NCBI RefSeq assembly: GCF_021117405.1
Contig: NZ_CP088251.1
Coordinates: 3,457,001-3,521,000, forward strand
Length of the DNA: 64,000 nt
Origin: Frateuria edaphi
Lineage (GTDB): Bacteria; Pseudomonadota; Gammaproteobacteria; Xanthomonadales; Rhodanobacteraceae
Direction: 5' to 3'
Below are positions 44,326 to 53,879 of the stretch, piece after piece; position 1 is the first letter of the stretch; every line of letters starts with the position of its first letter. Made by a program: the position numbers and the translations under genes. The notes beneath the pieces are model-generated. The model ran no database searches and was not told the DNA's origin. It saw nothing but the letters and a program-made list of their open reading frames with translations.

Positions 44326-45231
44326 TCATGCCGCGGCCGGCATCGCGTGGTTCTTGGCCAGGAAGCCGTTGACCGCGCGGTCCAGGCTCACCGGCATGCT
44401 CTGCACCGTGCGCGCACCGGCGCCGCGCAGGAATTGCGCGAACGCCTCGTCCTGGTCGAGCACCAGGTAATGGTGCAGGCCGTCGATGCGCTGCACCTGC
44501 AGCAGGCCCGGCACGCTGGCCGGCGGCGGGCCGGCGAACGGAATGTCGGCGACCCAATGCGTGACGCGCGCGCAGAACTCCTCCGGCGCCGACATGTGCG
44601 CGAGGCGTCCCCGCTCGAGGATGATCAGGTTCTCGGCGACGCGCTCGATCTCTTCCATCTGGTGCGAGCAATAGATCACCGTGCAGGACTCGGCCGCGCT
44701 GGAATACATCAGCGATTCAAGGAAGGCGCGCTTGGCCACCACGTCCAGGCCCAGCGTGGGTTCATCCAGCACCAGCAGTTCCGGTGCCTGCGCGAGGGTC
44801 AGCGCGAGGTTGAAGCCGGCGCGCTCGCCGCGCGAGAGCTGCCCGACCTTCTGCTCGGGCAGCACGTGGTAGTGCCCGATCACCTCGTCGTAGGCGCGCT
44901 GGTTCCAGCGCGGATACTGGTGGCGCTGCATGGCGGCCACGGCCGAGACGCGCATCCAGTTGGGCAGCGTGTGTTCCTCGTTGACGAAGCCGATGCGGCC
45001 GCGGTCCTCGGGGGTCAGCCGCTGGCTGTCGCGTCCGAGGATGCGCGCGCTGCCGCTGGTCGGCGGCAGGAAGCCGAGCAGGATGCGGAACAGCGTCGAC
45101 TTGCCGGCGCCGTTGGCGCCGACGATCGCGTGGATGCGGCCGGCAGCGATGGACAGGTCCAGCGCGTCGAGCGCGAGTTTGGTGCCGTACTGTTTGGTCA
45201 GGGCGCGGGTTTCGATGACGTGGTCGGTCAT
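44326..45231 (-). CDS. ABC transporter ATP-binding protein (YtrB-like)
   Basis: This is a 301-residue ATPase. Walker A is GANGAGKST (about 37-45), the signature LSRGERAGFNLAL is preceded by a Gln-loop segment (IGFVNEEHTLPNW), and Walker B is LLVLDEPTLGLD. The signature begins LSRGE instead of LSGGQ, which is allowed in this subfamily. A C-terminal domain (about 215-300) follows. It lies between a GntR/YtrA-type regulator and a permease, the standard order of ytr-type operons. Confidence 0.9.
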   Translation of the reverse strand: MTDHVIETRALTKQYGTKLALDALDLSIAAGRIHAIVGANGAGKSTLFRILLGFLPPTSGSARILGRDSQRLTPEDRGRIGFVNEEHTLPNWMRVSAVAAMQRHQYPRWNQRAYDEVIGHYHVLPEQKVGQLSRGERAGFNLALTLAQAPELLVLDEPTLGLDVVAKRAFLESLMYSSAAESCTVIYCSHQMEEIERVAENLIILERGRLAHMSAPEEFCARVTHWVADIPFAGPPPASVPGLLQVQRIDGLHHYLVLDQDEAFAQFLRGAGARTVQSMPVSLDRAVNGFLAKNHAMPAAA

Positions 45232-45253
45232 GGCTCAAGGGTTCTCGGGCAGG

Positions 45254-45661
45254 TCAGGCGCTTTTTCGGGACAACACCTGGAGCGCGCGGTCCAGCCGCG
45301 CCAGCGCGCGGTCGGGCGGGTAATCGAGCGCCGCCACTTCGTGCACGAAGGCCTGGATCGCCTCGTCCATGCGTCGGTCGCGCTCGCCGTTGGAGAGCCG
45401 CTGGCGCGGCCTTGCGACGAACAGGCCCAGTCCCTGGCGCGACTCCAGCCATCCTTCACTGGTGAGCTCGGCGTAGGCCTTGGCCACGGTGTTGGGATTG
45501 ATCGTCAATTGCTGGGCCAGGCCGCGCACGCTGGGCAGCTGGTCCCCGGGGCTGAGTTCCGCGGTGGCGATCTTCATGCGCACGCCGTCGACGATCTGCT
45601 TGCTGATCGGGCGCGCGTCGCCGGTGGCGATCTGGAGCATCAGGGCCTGGCTGCGGGGCAT
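45254..45661 (-). CDS. GntR-family regulator, YtrA subfamily
   Basis: This 135-residue repressor has a winged HTH (about 20-85, with LPSVRGLAQQLTINPNTVAKAYAELTSEGWL) and a short helical C-terminal region, as in YtrA proteins, which lack an effector domain. It starts at the ATG at 45661; an internal ATG at 45640 is possible. The dyad CTGTACT-N9-AGTACAG just upstream is the expected operator type, and the gene leads the ABC transporter operon, so autoregulation is likely. Confidence 0.9.
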   Translation of the reverse strand: MPRSQALMLQIATGDARPISKQIVDGVRMKIATAELSPGDQLPSVRGLAQQLTINPNTVAKAYAELTSEGWLESRQGLGLFVARPRQRLSNGERDRRMDEAIQAFVHEVAALDYPPDRALARLDRALQVLSRKSA

Positions 45662-45676
45662 CTTCGTCTGTCCTGT

Positions 45677-45699
45677 CTGTACTGTGTGTAGTAGTACAG
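45677..45699. promoter_or_regulatory. GntR/YtrA-type operator CTGTACT-N9-AGTACAG
   Basis: This perfect 7-base dyad overlaps the -10 box of the regulator-ABC operon and lies 16 bases before the regulator's start codon. Sequence and position are typical of a YtrA-type autoregulatory site; binding by this regulator is inferred. Confidence 0.75.
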
Positions 45700-45719
45700 T
45701 CGTCCTTGCGGCCTGTCAA
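45691..45719 (-). promoter_or_regulatory. Promoter of the GntR-ABC operon
   Basis: On the minus strand TTGACA (45719-45714) is consensus and TACTAC (45696-45691) is a weak -10 box after 17 bases. The operator at 45677-45699 covers the -10 box. Confidence 0.6.
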
Positions 45720-45815
45720 GCGCCGCAGGCCGGGACAGGACAGCGCAGCGCCGCCCTTCGCTCCGTCGATCTGCTACGTTCCCGGCCCTGCCCGTTTGCT
45801 GCCGGACGTTTCCCG

Positions 45816-47855
45816 ATGTCGCTCCGCCCGCTGTTGCCCCTGCTCGCCGCCGTCGTGCTCGCCGGTTGCGCCTCCAGCCCCATCGCGCCCGCCGTGGCAC
45901 CCGATGGCACCCGCGCCGACGTGGCGATCCTAGAAACCACCGACGTCCATGCGAACGTGCTGAGCTGGGACTACTTCAAGGCCAAGGACGACCCAACGGT
46001 TGGCTACGAGCGCGTCGCCACGCTGATCCGCCGCGCACGCGCCGAATTCCCCAACAGCTTCCTGTTCGACAGCGGCGACACCATCCAGGGCACCGTGCTG
46101 GCCGACTACCAGGCAATGGTCGCGCCGCTCGGCTGCGCGCAGGAATTGGCCATCTACCAGGCAATGGACGCGGTCGGCTACGACGGCGGCACCGCCGGCA
46201 ACCACGAGTTCAACTACGGCCTGCCGTTCCTCTCGCAGGTCACCGGCACCCCGATGGAGATCGACGGCAAGCGCACTGCGCATTGCTCGGGCCCGCACTT
46301 CCCGCTGGTGCTGTCCAACGTGTTCGACGCGAAGAGCGGCCAGCCGATCTTCAAGCCGTGGACGATGGTGAAAAAGACCATCGAGGCCTACAGCGCCGAC
46401 GGCAGTCGCCTGCAGGTGCCGCTCAAGGTGGCGATCATCGGCTTCACGCCGCCGCCGATCCTCAAGTGGGACCAACGCAACCTGCAAGGCAAGGTCACCG
46501 TCAGCGGCGTGGTCGAGGCGGCGCGGCGCTACCTGCCGCAGATCCAGGCGCAGCACCCGGACCTGGTGGTGGCGATCCTGCACGGCGGGCTCAACACCGC
46601 GCCGTACACCAGCGACATGGAGAACGGCGGCTGGTACCTGGCCGGCGTGCCGGGCATCGACGTGCTGCTGCTGGGCCACTCGCATACCGAATTCCCGGGC
46701 CCGCGCTACGAAGGCATGAAGGACGTCGACGCCAGGCGCGGCTTCGTGCGCGGCAAGCCGGCGGTGATGGGCGGCTTCTTCGGCAAGGACCTGGGCGTGA
46801 TCAAGTTGGCGCTCGAGCGCACGAACGGTCGCTGGACCATCGACCGCGACGACACGCACAGCGAGGTGCGCCCGATCTGCCCGCGCAAGAACCAGTGCGT
46901 GCCGGTCGACCCGACGATCGCGCCGCTGGTGGCGCAGGCGCACAATGCCACGGTGGCCTACGTGAACACGCCGATCGGTGAGGCGAAGCTGCGCCTGTCG
47001 AGCTATTTTTCCGACGAGGGCGACATGACCGCGCTGGCGGTGGTCAACGCCGCCCAGCGCGACTACGTGCAGCGTGAACTGCCCAAGCTGCACCCCGAAC
47101 TGGCCGGCGTGCCGGTACTCGCCGCGGCGGCCGCCTTCCGCACCGGTTTCGGCGGTCCCGACGACTACACCGACGTGCCGCCCGGCCCGCTCACCCTGCG
47201 CAGCGCGGCGGACCTGTACTTCTATCCGAACACGCTCGCCGCGGTGAAGACCGATGGTGCGGGCGTGAAGGCGTGGCTGGAGAAATCGGCCGCACGCTTC
47301 AACCGCATCGACCCGGCCAGGACCGGCGAGCAGGCGCTGATCAACACCCACGTGCCGGGCTTCAACTTCGACCAGATCCAGGGCGACCTCGCCTACGTGA
47401 TCGACGTGAGCAAGCCCGTCGGCGAGCGCATCGTGGAGCTCCGGTACCAGGGCAAGCCGGTGACGCCGGCGCAGCCGTTCATCGTCGCCACCAACAACTA
47501 CCGCGCCAGCGGCGGCGGCAACTTCCCCGGGCTCGACGGCAGCAACACCGTGCTCGCTTCGCAGGATGGCGTGAGAGAGATCGTCGCCGCCTGGCTCAAG
47601 CGCATCGGCACGCTCGGTCGCGCCCAGCTGCCCGGCGCCTCGTGGCGCTTCGCGGCGCTGAAGACGCGCGGCGCGGTCACCTTCACCGCCGCTGCGGGCA
47701 AGCAGGCCATCGCCGCCGCCGATGGTGCGACGGGCATCCGCCAATTGCGCGAGAACGGCGACGGCACGGCGACTTACGCGATCGACCTGGCCGGGCCCGT
47801 GCCGCCCAAGGTCGACGGTCAGCCGCGCCATCGCCGTCGCCATGCCGGCCACTGA
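45816..47855 (+). CDS. cpdB: CpdB-like 2',3'-cyclic-nucleotide phosphodiesterase/3'-nucleotidase lipoprotein
   Basis: This 679-residue two-domain metallophosphoesterase salvages nucleotides in the periplasm. The N-terminus has a lipobox (VVLAGC) so it is probably a lipoprotein. Metal-binding motifs are [30 protein letters not shown] and GHSHTEF. A C-terminal 5'-nucleotidase substrate domain follows (about 370-560, ending in [15 protein letters not shown] and [15 protein letters not shown]). I chose the ATG at 45816 because it starts the signal peptide. Its 3' end overlaps the thrB start by 14 bases, an unexpected pairing with threonine synthesis. Confidence 0.9.
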   Translation: MSLRPLLPLLAAVVLAGCASSPIAPAVAPDGTRADVAILETTDVHANVLSWDYFKAKDDPTVGYERVATLIRRARAEFPNSFLFDSGDTIQGTVLADYQAMVAPLGCAQELAIYQAMDAVGYDGGTAGNHEFNYGLPFLSQVTGTPMEIDGKRTAHCSGPHFPLVLSNVFDAKSGQPIFKPWTMVKKTIEAYSADGSRLQVPLKVAIIGFTPPPILKWDQRNLQGKVTVSGVVEAARRYLPQIQAQHPDLVVAILHGGLNTAPYTSDMENGGWYLAGVPGIDVLLLGHSHTEFPGPRYEGMKDVDARRGFVRGKPAVMGGFFGKDLGVIKLALERTNGRWTIDRDDTHSEVRPICPRKNQCVPVDPTIAPLVAQAHNATVAYVNTPIGEAKLRLSSYFSDEGDMTALAVVNAAQRDYVQRELPKLHPELAGVPVLAAAAAFRTGFGGPDDYTDVPPGPLTLRSAADLYFYPNTLAAVKTDGAGVKAWLEKSAARFNRIDPARTGEQALINTHVPGFNFDQIQGDLAYVIDVSKPVGERIVELRYQGKPVTPAQPFIVATNNYRASGGGNFPGLDGSNTVLASQDGVREIVAAWLKRIGTLGRAQLPGASWRFAALKTRGAVTFTAAAGKQAIAAADGATGIRQLRENGDGTATYAIDLAGPVPPKVDGQPRHRRRHAGH

Positions 47856-48783
47856 GCCTTCCCCATCGGTCGCCAGCGCCTTCGCCCCCGCCTGCGTGGG
47901 CAACGTCGGCGTGGGCTTCGACATCCTGGGCCACACGCTGGCTGGCGCCAGCGACCGCGCGCAGGTCAGGCGCATCGACGAGCCGGTGGTGCGCATCGCC
48001 GCCATCGAGGGCATGGTGCGCGACCTGCCACTGGAGGCCGAACGCAACACCGCCGGCGCCGCGTTGCTCGCGCTGCGCGCCGGACGGGCTCTTTCGCACG
48101 GCTTCGAGCTGACCCTGCACAAGGGCATCGCGCTGGGCTCCGGGATGGCCGGCTCGGCGGCCTCGTGCGTGGCTGCGCTCATCGCCGCGAACGCGTTGCT
48201 GGATGAGCCGCTCCCGCGCGAGGCGCTGTACGGCTTCGCGATGGACGGCGAGGCGGTGGCCAGCGGCGGGCGCCACGGCGACAACGTCGGTCCGCAGTTG
48301 CTCGGCGGCCTGGTGCTCGCGACCGCCACGCGGCTGGTGCGCATCCCGGTGCCGGCGGCCTGGCATTGCGCGTTGGTGCATCCGCATTGCGTGCTGGAAA
48401 CGCGCCGCGCGCGCGCGGCGCTGGCTGGAAGTTACGCGCTGTCCGATTTCGTCACGCAAAGCGCCAACCTCGCGCAGGTGATCGCCGGCTGCTGGCGCGG
48501 CGACGCGGTACTGGTGCGCGAGGGCCTGAAGGACGTCCTGGTCGAACCGCGCCGCGCGCCGCTGGTACCCAACTTCCCCCGCGTGCAGCAGGCCGCGCTC
48601 GACCACGGTGCGCTGGGCGCCAGCATCTCCGGCGCCGGCCCCAGCGTGTTCGGCTGGTTCGAGGACGCACCCCGGGCGACCGCCGCCGCCGACGCGATGC
48701 GCGCCGCGTTCGCCGAAGCCGGCCTGGACAGCGACGTGCTGGTCGGCCCCATCGACGGCCCGGGCGCGCAGCTGCTCGCATGA
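47842..48783 (+). CDS. thrB: Homoserine kinase
   Basis: This 313-residue GHMP kinase makes O-phosphohomoserine, the penultimate step to threonine. Visible are [17 protein letters not shown] at the N-terminus, the ATP loop [14 protein letters not shown] (about residues 95-108), and the C-terminal [12 protein letters not shown]. The ATG at 47842 lies inside the 3' end of the cpdB-like gene. The stop overlaps thrC by 4 bases (ATGA). No thrA (aspartokinase-homoserine dehydrogenase) is present here, although the three genes are commonly together in relatives. Confidence 0.93.
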   Translation: MPATEPSPSVASAFAPACVGNVGVGFDILGHTLAGASDRAQVRRIDEPVVRIAAIEGMVRDLPLEAERNTAGAALLALRAGRALSHGFELTLHKGIALGSGMAGSAASCVAALIAANALLDEPLPREALYGFAMDGEAVASGGRHGDNVGPQLLGGLVLATATRLVRIPVPAAWHCALVHPHCVLETRRARAALAGSYALSDFVTQSANLAQVIAGCWRGDAVLVREGLKDVLVEPRRAPLVPNFPRVQQAALDHGALGASISGAGPSVFGWFEDAPRATAAADAMRAAFAEAGLDSDVLVGPIDGPGAQLLA

Positions 48784-50099
48784 GCGCGCTGCGCTACCTG
48801 AGCACGCGCGGGAGGGCGCCCGCGGCCACCTTGAGCGAGGCGATCGCCGCCGGCCTGGCGCCGGACGGCGGGCTGTACGTGCCCGAACGCCTGCCGTCGA
48901 TCGACCTGGCCGCATTCGATTCGCTCGGCGACCTGGCCGCCACCGCAAGCACCCTGCTCGCGCCGTTCTTCGCCGGGGATCCGCTGGCCGACGCCCTGCC
49001 CGCGATCTGTGCCGAGGCGTTCGCCTTCGATGCACCGCTGCGCCCGCTCGCGCGCCCGGACGCGTCGCTGCTGGAGCTGTTCCACGGCCCGACCGCCGCT
49101 TTCAAGGACTTCGGCGCACGCTTCCTCGCCGCCTGCCTGCGCCGGCTGCGCGCGGCGGATGCGCCGCCGCTCACCATCCTGGTCGCCACCTCCGGCGACA
49201 CCGGCGCCGCGGTGGGCGCCGCGTTCCACCAGGCCGGCCCCGGGCCGAGCGGCGTGCGCGTGGCGATCCTCTACCCCGACGGCCGCGTCTCGCCGCGCCA
49301 GGCGCACCAGCTGGGGAGCTTCGGCGACAACGTGCACGCATTGCGCGTGGCCGGCAGCTTCGACGACTGCCAGCGCATGGTGAAGGCGGCCCTCAACGAC
49401 CCCGCGCTCAGGCGCGAGGTGCCGCTCAGTTCCGCCAACAGCATCAGCCTCGGCCGGCTGCTGCCGCAGATGAGCTACTACGCGCACGCCGCCCTGCGCT
49501 GGCACCGGAACCACCGCGCGCCGCTCGGTTTCATCGTTCCGACCGGCAACCTCGGCAACGCCCTGGCATGCCTGTGGGCGCGCCGCATGGGCCTGCCGAT
49601 CGGCGACATCCGGCTGGCCTGCAACGCCAATCCCACGCTGCCGGAGTTCTTCGCCGGGGCCGATTACCGGCCGCGCGATGCCGCCGCGACCCTCGCCAAC
49701 GCCATGGACGTGGGCGCGCCCAGCAATTTCGAGCGGCTGCGCTGGTCGTTCGACAACGACGACCACGCCCTGCGCCATGCACTCTCTGCCCGCAGCGTCG
49801 ACGACGCCACCATACGCGCCACCCTGCTGCGCCACGCCCGCGACCATGGCGAAATCGTCTGTCCGCACACGGCGACGGCCCTGGCGCTGCTTGAGGAGGA
49901 GCCGCAAGGCGACGCACATCACTGGGCGGTGGTCGCGACCGCGCATCCGGCGAAGTTCGAAGCCGTGCTGGAGCCTCTGCTCGGCCAGGCGGTCCCGGTG
50001 CCGCCCGCGCTGGCCGCCATGCTCGGGCGTCCGTCGCAGGCGGCGCCGATGCCCGCGGAGGACCAGGCCCTCGCTCAGTGGTTGCGCAAGCTCGCCTGA
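48780..50099 (+). CDS. thrC: Threonine synthase
   Basis: This 439-residue PLP enzyme converts O-phosphohomoserine to threonine. The N-terminal LRYLSTRG is typical. [13 protein letters not shown] contains the PLP lysine (about residue 108), and [10 protein letters not shown] and [13 protein letters not shown] bind the phosphate of PLP. It overlaps thrB by 4 bases, consistent with translational coupling of consecutive pathway steps. All family motifs are intact and the length is normal for the longer, enterobacterial-type enzymes. Confidence 0.94.
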   Translation: MSALRYLSTRGRAPAATLSEAIAAGLAPDGGLYVPERLPSIDLAAFDSLGDLAATASTLLAPFFAGDPLADALPAICAEAFAFDAPLRPLARPDASLLELFHGPTAAFKDFGARFLAACLRRLRAADAPPLTILVATSGDTGAAVGAAFHQAGPGPSGVRVAILYPDGRVSPRQAHQLGSFGDNVHALRVAGSFDDCQRMVKAALNDPALRREVPLSSANSISLGRLLPQMSYYAHAALRWHRNHRAPLGFIVPTGNLGNALACLWARRMGLPIGDIRLACNANPTLPEFFAGADYRPRDAAATLANAMDVGAPSNFERLRWSFDNDDHALRHALSARSVDDATIRATLLRHARDHGEIVCPHTATALALLEEEPQGDAHHWAVVATAHPAKFEAVLEPLLGQAVPVPPALAAMLGRPSQAAPMPAEDQALAQWLRKLA

Positions 50100-50238
50100 C
50101 CGGTCATCCGCGGAGCGGGAACCACGAGGGAGCCGAGGGCGTTCCGGCATGTGACGAACGGCATCCGGCCGAACGGGCTATTTACGGGAGGGCGGCAAAG
50201 CCCTGACGCTGCGCTTCGTCCACAGGCAAGGAGCGCAC

Positions 50239-51111
50239 ATGAAACAGTTCTTCCGCGATCGGCAGGGATCACTGCGCAACGGGTGGTGGATCCTCCTCTT
50301 CCTCGCCTTGTTCGTGGCGAGCCAGCCGGTCTACACCCTGGCGTCGAAAGCGGTGCAACGGCTCGGCGTGGACAAGCCGTGGCTCGCGCCCCTGCCGGTG
50401 GTCTTCCTGCTGCTGGTGACCTGGGCCTGTTTGCGATTGCGCAGGCAGCCCCTGGCCGCGGTCGGACTGCGACTGGACCTTGCCTGGGCGCGCGGGGCTT
50501 TCGCCGGGGCGGCGCTCGGGTCTGCGCTGATCCTGGCCGTGGCGGGCCTGATCGCGCTTTCCGGCGGCGTCCGCTTCCATCTCGATCCGGCCCGCAGCGT
50601 CCGCGCGCTGGCGATGGGCGCGTGGGCGTTCACATGGGTCGCGCTGCTGGAGGAGCTGCTTTTCCGCGGTTTCGTGTTCCAGCGACTGGTCGACGGCATC
50701 GGTCGCTGGCCCGGGCTGCTGGCGATGGCGGCGCTGTTCGCGCTCGCGCACTGGGGCAATCCCGGCATGGAGGGGCCGACGCTGGCCTGGGCCTCGATCG
50801 ACACGGTGCTTGGCGCGCTCCTGCTGGGGCTGGCCTACCTGCGCACCGGCTCGCTGGCGCTGCCGATCGGCATCCATTTCGGATGGAACTGGGCGCAGGG
50901 CGCGCTGCTCGGCTTCGACGTGAGCGGCTTCGGCCAGGCCGGCTGGCTGCTGCCGGAAATGCTCGGTGGGCCGCAGTGGCTCAGCGGCGGCGCGTTCGGT
51001 CCGGAAGCGAGCATCTTCGCGGTGCTGGTGGACGCCGTGGCGGTGTGGCTGATGTGGCGCTGGAGCGGCAGCGCGAGCGCGCGTGAGGCCATGCTGGCGC
51101 CGTTGGGGTAA
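50239..51111 (+). CDS. CPBP-family intramembrane metalloprotease
   Basis: This 290-residue inner-membrane protein has about 7-8 helices. It carries the CAAX-protease/bacteriocin-processing motifs: LLEELLFRG (EExxxR), FALAHW (FxxxH) and GIHFGWNW (HxxxN/D-like). The target is unknown; relatives process prenylated or bacteriocin-like peptides or act in immunity. AAGGAG precedes the ATG at 50239. It seems monocistronic, convergent with the diguanylate cyclase gene. Confidence 0.88.
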   Translation: MKQFFRDRQGSLRNGWWILLFLALFVASQPVYTLASKAVQRLGVDKPWLAPLPVVFLLLVTWACLRLRRQPLAAVGLRLDLAWARGAFAGAALGSALILAVAGLIALSGGVRFHLDPARSVRALAMGAWAFTWVALLEELLFRGFVFQRLVDGIGRWPGLLAMAALFALAHWGNPGMEGPTLAWASIDTVLGALLLGLAYLRTGSLALPIGIHFGWNWAQGALLGFDVSGFGQAGWLLPEMLGGPQWLSGGAFGPEASIFAVLVDAVAVWLMWRWSGSASAREAMLAPLG

Positions 51112-51147
51112 TCCATACGGACGTCTGGACGTCCGCCGCCCGCCGGC

Positions 51148-52257
51148 TTAGAACAGGTCAATACTGCCGGTGCTCATCGACTCGGCCACCAGCGCACCCT
51201 GGCGGACCAGTTCCTCGTAGCCGTGGGTGCGGTTGCGGCCGTGCTCCTTGGCGAAGTACAGCGCCTTGTCGGCGCGGTCGATCACCGTCTCCGGGTAGTC
51301 GCCCATCGCGGCCAGCGCGTAGCCGACGCTGACGGTCACGTGGCCGACCTGCGGGAACAGGTAGCTCGCGACCCGCTCGCGGAAGCGCTCCAGCGCGCGG
51401 CGGGCCTCGGCCTCGTCGTGGCCGGCCAGCAGGATCACGAATTCCTCGCCGCCGAAGCGGAACAGCACGTCGCCCTGGCGGAAGCTGGCGCGCATCTGCT
51501 GCGCCAGCAGCAGGATCACCTCGTCGCCGTAGATGTGGCCGAAGGTGTCGTTGATCCGCTTGAAATGGTCGATGTCGAAGATCGCCAGCCATACGCCATC
51601 GGACGCGGCGCGCCCGGCGCGGCGTTCGTCTTTTTCCCTGGCCGCGCCCGGGCAGTGGAACAGCCGCTGCAGGTGGCGCTCGAAGGTGCGTCGGTTGTAC
51701 AGGCCGGTCAGCTTGTCGCGTTCGCTCTCGTTGAGCAGGGTGATGTAGTTGGCGTAGATCCGCGCGAAGCCTTCGGCCAGTGCGTGGGCGCCGTCCAGCG
51801 GAGCATCCGATTCGAGCTGCAGCGCGCCCAGCGCGCGTCCTTCGTGCAGGATCGGCACGTATAGGCAATGGCCCTCGGCGTTCGCCTCGGCATGGCTTTG
51901 CTGCTGGTCCATGCAGTGCCAGACCGGGGCGAGCGCGGGATCGTCGGCGTCCGGCGCGCAGGCGCGCAGCGAGAACACGCCCTGCGCGTCGGCGGCACAA
52001 CGCACCAGGCTTTCCACGTGCCGGCCGTCGACCGCGCGCTTGCACAGGACGACCGCGCGTGCCGGCGCCAGCTCGGCCAGCGACAGCGCCAGTCCGTGGT
52101 CGAGCGCGTCGATGTCGCGGTGATGGGTGAAGGCGGCCACCGAGTCGAGCAGGCGCGCCTGCGCCGGCGGCATGGGGCTTCGCAGCGTCGGCGCGGCCGC
52201 GGGCAGGATCCGCGCGGGCGCCGCATTCTGCGCAACGATGTCGTATGCCACGGACAT
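51148..52257 (-). CDS. Diguanylate cyclase with GAF-like sensor domain
   Basis: This 369-residue cytoplasmic protein makes cyclic di-GMP. The N-terminal part (about 30-185) looks like a GAF domain (LCKRAVDGRHVESLVRC, LYVPILHEGRALGALQLES). The C-terminal GGDEF domain (about 195-355) has the active variant GGEEF and, five residues before it, RQGD, which matches the RxxD inhibitory site, so product inhibition is expected. The ATG at 52257 has GGAGG upstream. No membrane segment is visible. Confidence 0.92.
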   Translation of the reverse strand: MSVAYDIVAQNAAPARILPAAAPTLRSPMPPAQARLLDSVAAFTHHRDIDALDHGLALSLAELAPARAVVLCKRAVDGRHVESLVRCAADAQGVFSLRACAPDADDPALAPVWHCMDQQQSHAEANAEGHCLYVPILHEGRALGALQLESDAPLDGAHALAEGFARIYANYITLLNESERDKLTGLYNRRTFERHLQRLFHCPGAAREKDERRAGRAASDGVWLAIFDIDHFKRINDTFGHIYGDEVILLLAQQMRASFRQGDVLFRFGGEEFVILLAGHDEAEARRALERFRERVASYLFPQVGHVTVSVGYALAAMGDYPETVIDRADKALYFAKEHGRNRTHGYEELVRQGALVAESMSTGSIDLF

Positions 52258-52455
52258 ACCCGGCCTCCTGCGGATAAAGGGGCGCTTGCCTTCCGGCCGT
52301 CGCTTGCACGACGGGTACCTTCGCTCGGGGTATCGGCCGCCACGGGGCGTGCTTGAGCGGCGTGTCCCGAACTGTGGCGCAGCACACCTTTTGCGCGCGC
52401 TTGACGGGTGTTGCGCAACGCTGGTGTCCCTCCATCCCCTCCTGGAGCCAGTGCC

Positions 52456-52623
52456 ATGCCGAACAACCCCCAGCATCCCGAACCGCCGATCGCGCAGCCG
52501 GGCAAGCAGCGTCCGGAAGAGGAAATCCGCAACCCGGGCCACGCCAGCCCCGCCCGCGACGCCGACGCCGATCCACTCGGCAGCCCGCTGGACGAGAACG
52601 ACCCGCTGGACCCGCTGCCCTGA
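52456..52623 (+). CDS. Small proline/aspartate-rich hypothetical protein
   Basis: This is a 55-residue acidic protein (MPNNPQHPEPPIAQPGKQ at the start, DENDPLDPLP at the end) with no predicted fold; it is probably disordered. GGAG lies 9 bases upstream of the ATG. Third-codon positions are GC-rich as in neighbouring real genes. It lies between the diverging diguanylate cyclase gene and ubiA. Function unknown. Confidence 0.55.
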   Translation: MPNNPQHPEPPIAQPGKQRPEEEIRNPGHASPARDADADPLGSPLDENDPLDPLP

Positions 52624-52735
52624 GCCTTGCCTGAGTCTTCTCCCGGCCGGGTAGCCTTCGGGCGGACGAGGTTTGCGGGGAGAAAAGCGCCGTGCCGCCC
52701 AGATCCGGGCGAGGCGCCGGGCTAAACTGCCGCGC

Positions 52736-53746
52736 ATGGCTCCTCCTCCCCGCAAGCGCCAGCGCCGCACGCCGCCGACCACGACGCGGCCGCGCCCCGC
52801 CGCACCCGTCCGCCCGATCCGTCCGGCCGACAGTTCGACGCGCGCCACGCGCGTGCTCGACCTGCTGCTGCGCCCGCTGCCGCCGCACTGGCGCGAAAAC
52901 GCCGCCGACTATCTCGTGCTCACCCGCATGGATCGCCCGATCGGCGCGCTGCTGCTGCTGTGGCCGACCTGGTGGGCGCTGTGGCTGGCCGCCGGCGACT
53001 TCCCGCCGTGGGGCCCGCTGGTGATCTTCACCCTGGGCGTGTTCGCCATGCGCTCGGCGGGCTGCGCGATCAACGACTACGCCGACCGCAAGCTCGACCC
53101 ACAGGTGGCGCGCACCGCCGGCCGGCCGATCGCCAGCGGCCGGGTCAGCCCGCGCGAGGCGCTGGTCGTGTTCGGCGCGTTGCTCGCGTTCGCCTTCGTG
53201 CTGGTGCTGTTCACCAACGCGCTGACGATCAAGCTGTCCTTCGCCGGCGCCGCGCTGGCGGCGATCTATCCGTTCACCAAGCGCTGGACCTACCTGCCGC
53301 AGGTCGTGCTGGGCGCGGCGTTCGGCTGGTCGATCCCGATGGCGTTCGCGGCGGTGACCAACACGGTGCCGCCGCTGGGCTGGCTGCTGTTCCTGGGCAA
53401 CATCCTGTGGTCGGTGATCTACGACACCGAGTACGCGATGGTCGACCGCGACGACGACCTCAAGGTCGGCGCCAAATCCACCGCGATCCTGTTCGGCGAT
53501 GCGGACGTGCCGATCCTCGGCATGCTGATCGGCACCTTCCTGCTGGCGATGCTGTTCGTCGGCCAGCGCGGGGAGCTGCCCTGGCCATACTGGCTCGGCC
53601 TGCTCGCCGCCGTCGGCCTGTTCGGCTACCAGCTTTGGCTGATCCGCAGCCGCGCCCGCGACGCCTGCCTGGCCGCGTTCCGGCACAACAACTGGGTCGG
53701 CCTCACCTTGTGGATCGGCATCGTGCTCGGCCTCGCCATGAAATGA
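52736..53746 (+). CDS. ubiA: 4-hydroxybenzoate polyprenyltransferase
   Basis: This 336-residue membrane prenyltransferase of ubiquinone synthesis attaches the polyprenyl tail to 4-hydroxybenzoate. Both Asp-rich Mg-diphosphate motifs are visible: INDYADRKLD and YDTEYAMVDRDDD. About eight helices follow a 45-residue Arg/Pro-rich N-terminal extension that is not part of the family core. An upstream ATG at 52736 gives that extension; a start nearer residue 50 (TRATRVLDLLLRP) cannot be excluded. It stands alone and ends before a hairpin at 53758. Confidence 0.93.
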   Translation: MAPPPRKRQRRTPPTTTRPRPAAPVRPIRPADSSTRATRVLDLLLRPLPPHWRENAADYLVLTRMDRPIGALLLLWPTWWALWLAAGDFPPWGPLVIFTLGVFAMRSAGCAINDYADRKLDPQVARTAGRPIASGRVSPREALVVFGALLAFAFVLVLFTNALTIKLSFAGAALAAIYPFTKRWTYLPQVVLGAAFGWSIPMAFAAVTNTVPPLGWLLFLGNILWSVIYDTEYAMVDRDDDLKVGAKSTAILFGDADVPILGMLIGTFLLAMLFVGQRGELPWPYWLGLLAAVGLFGYQLWLIRSRARDACLAAFRHNNWVGLTLWIGIVLGLAMK

Positions 53747-53757
53747 AGCTGGGGTGG

Positions 53758-53775
53758 GGTGGGCTTCAGCCCACC
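53758..53775. terminator. Hairpin GGTGGGCT-TC-AGCCCACC after ubiA
   Basis: Perfect 8-base arms with a 2-base loop lie 11 bases past ubiA and before the convergent comF-like gene. It could end transcription from both sides, although no T-tract follows. Similar sequences occur elsewhere in the window, so it may be a dispersed repeat. Confidence 0.45.
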
Positions 53776-53879
53776 GTTCCCGCTCCGTGGCGGTGGGTAG
53801 ATGCCCCTCTTATGTCGATGGGCCGCGTGGTGAGGGAGTAGCCGTTCCCCGTCGCGTCGAAGGGCCGCGCGCTCCGAAG

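Noticed and set aside
45930-48344. An 804-codon open frame opposite cpdB and thrB
   Set aside because: It covers two genes with complete metal-binding and ATP-binding motifs on the other strand.
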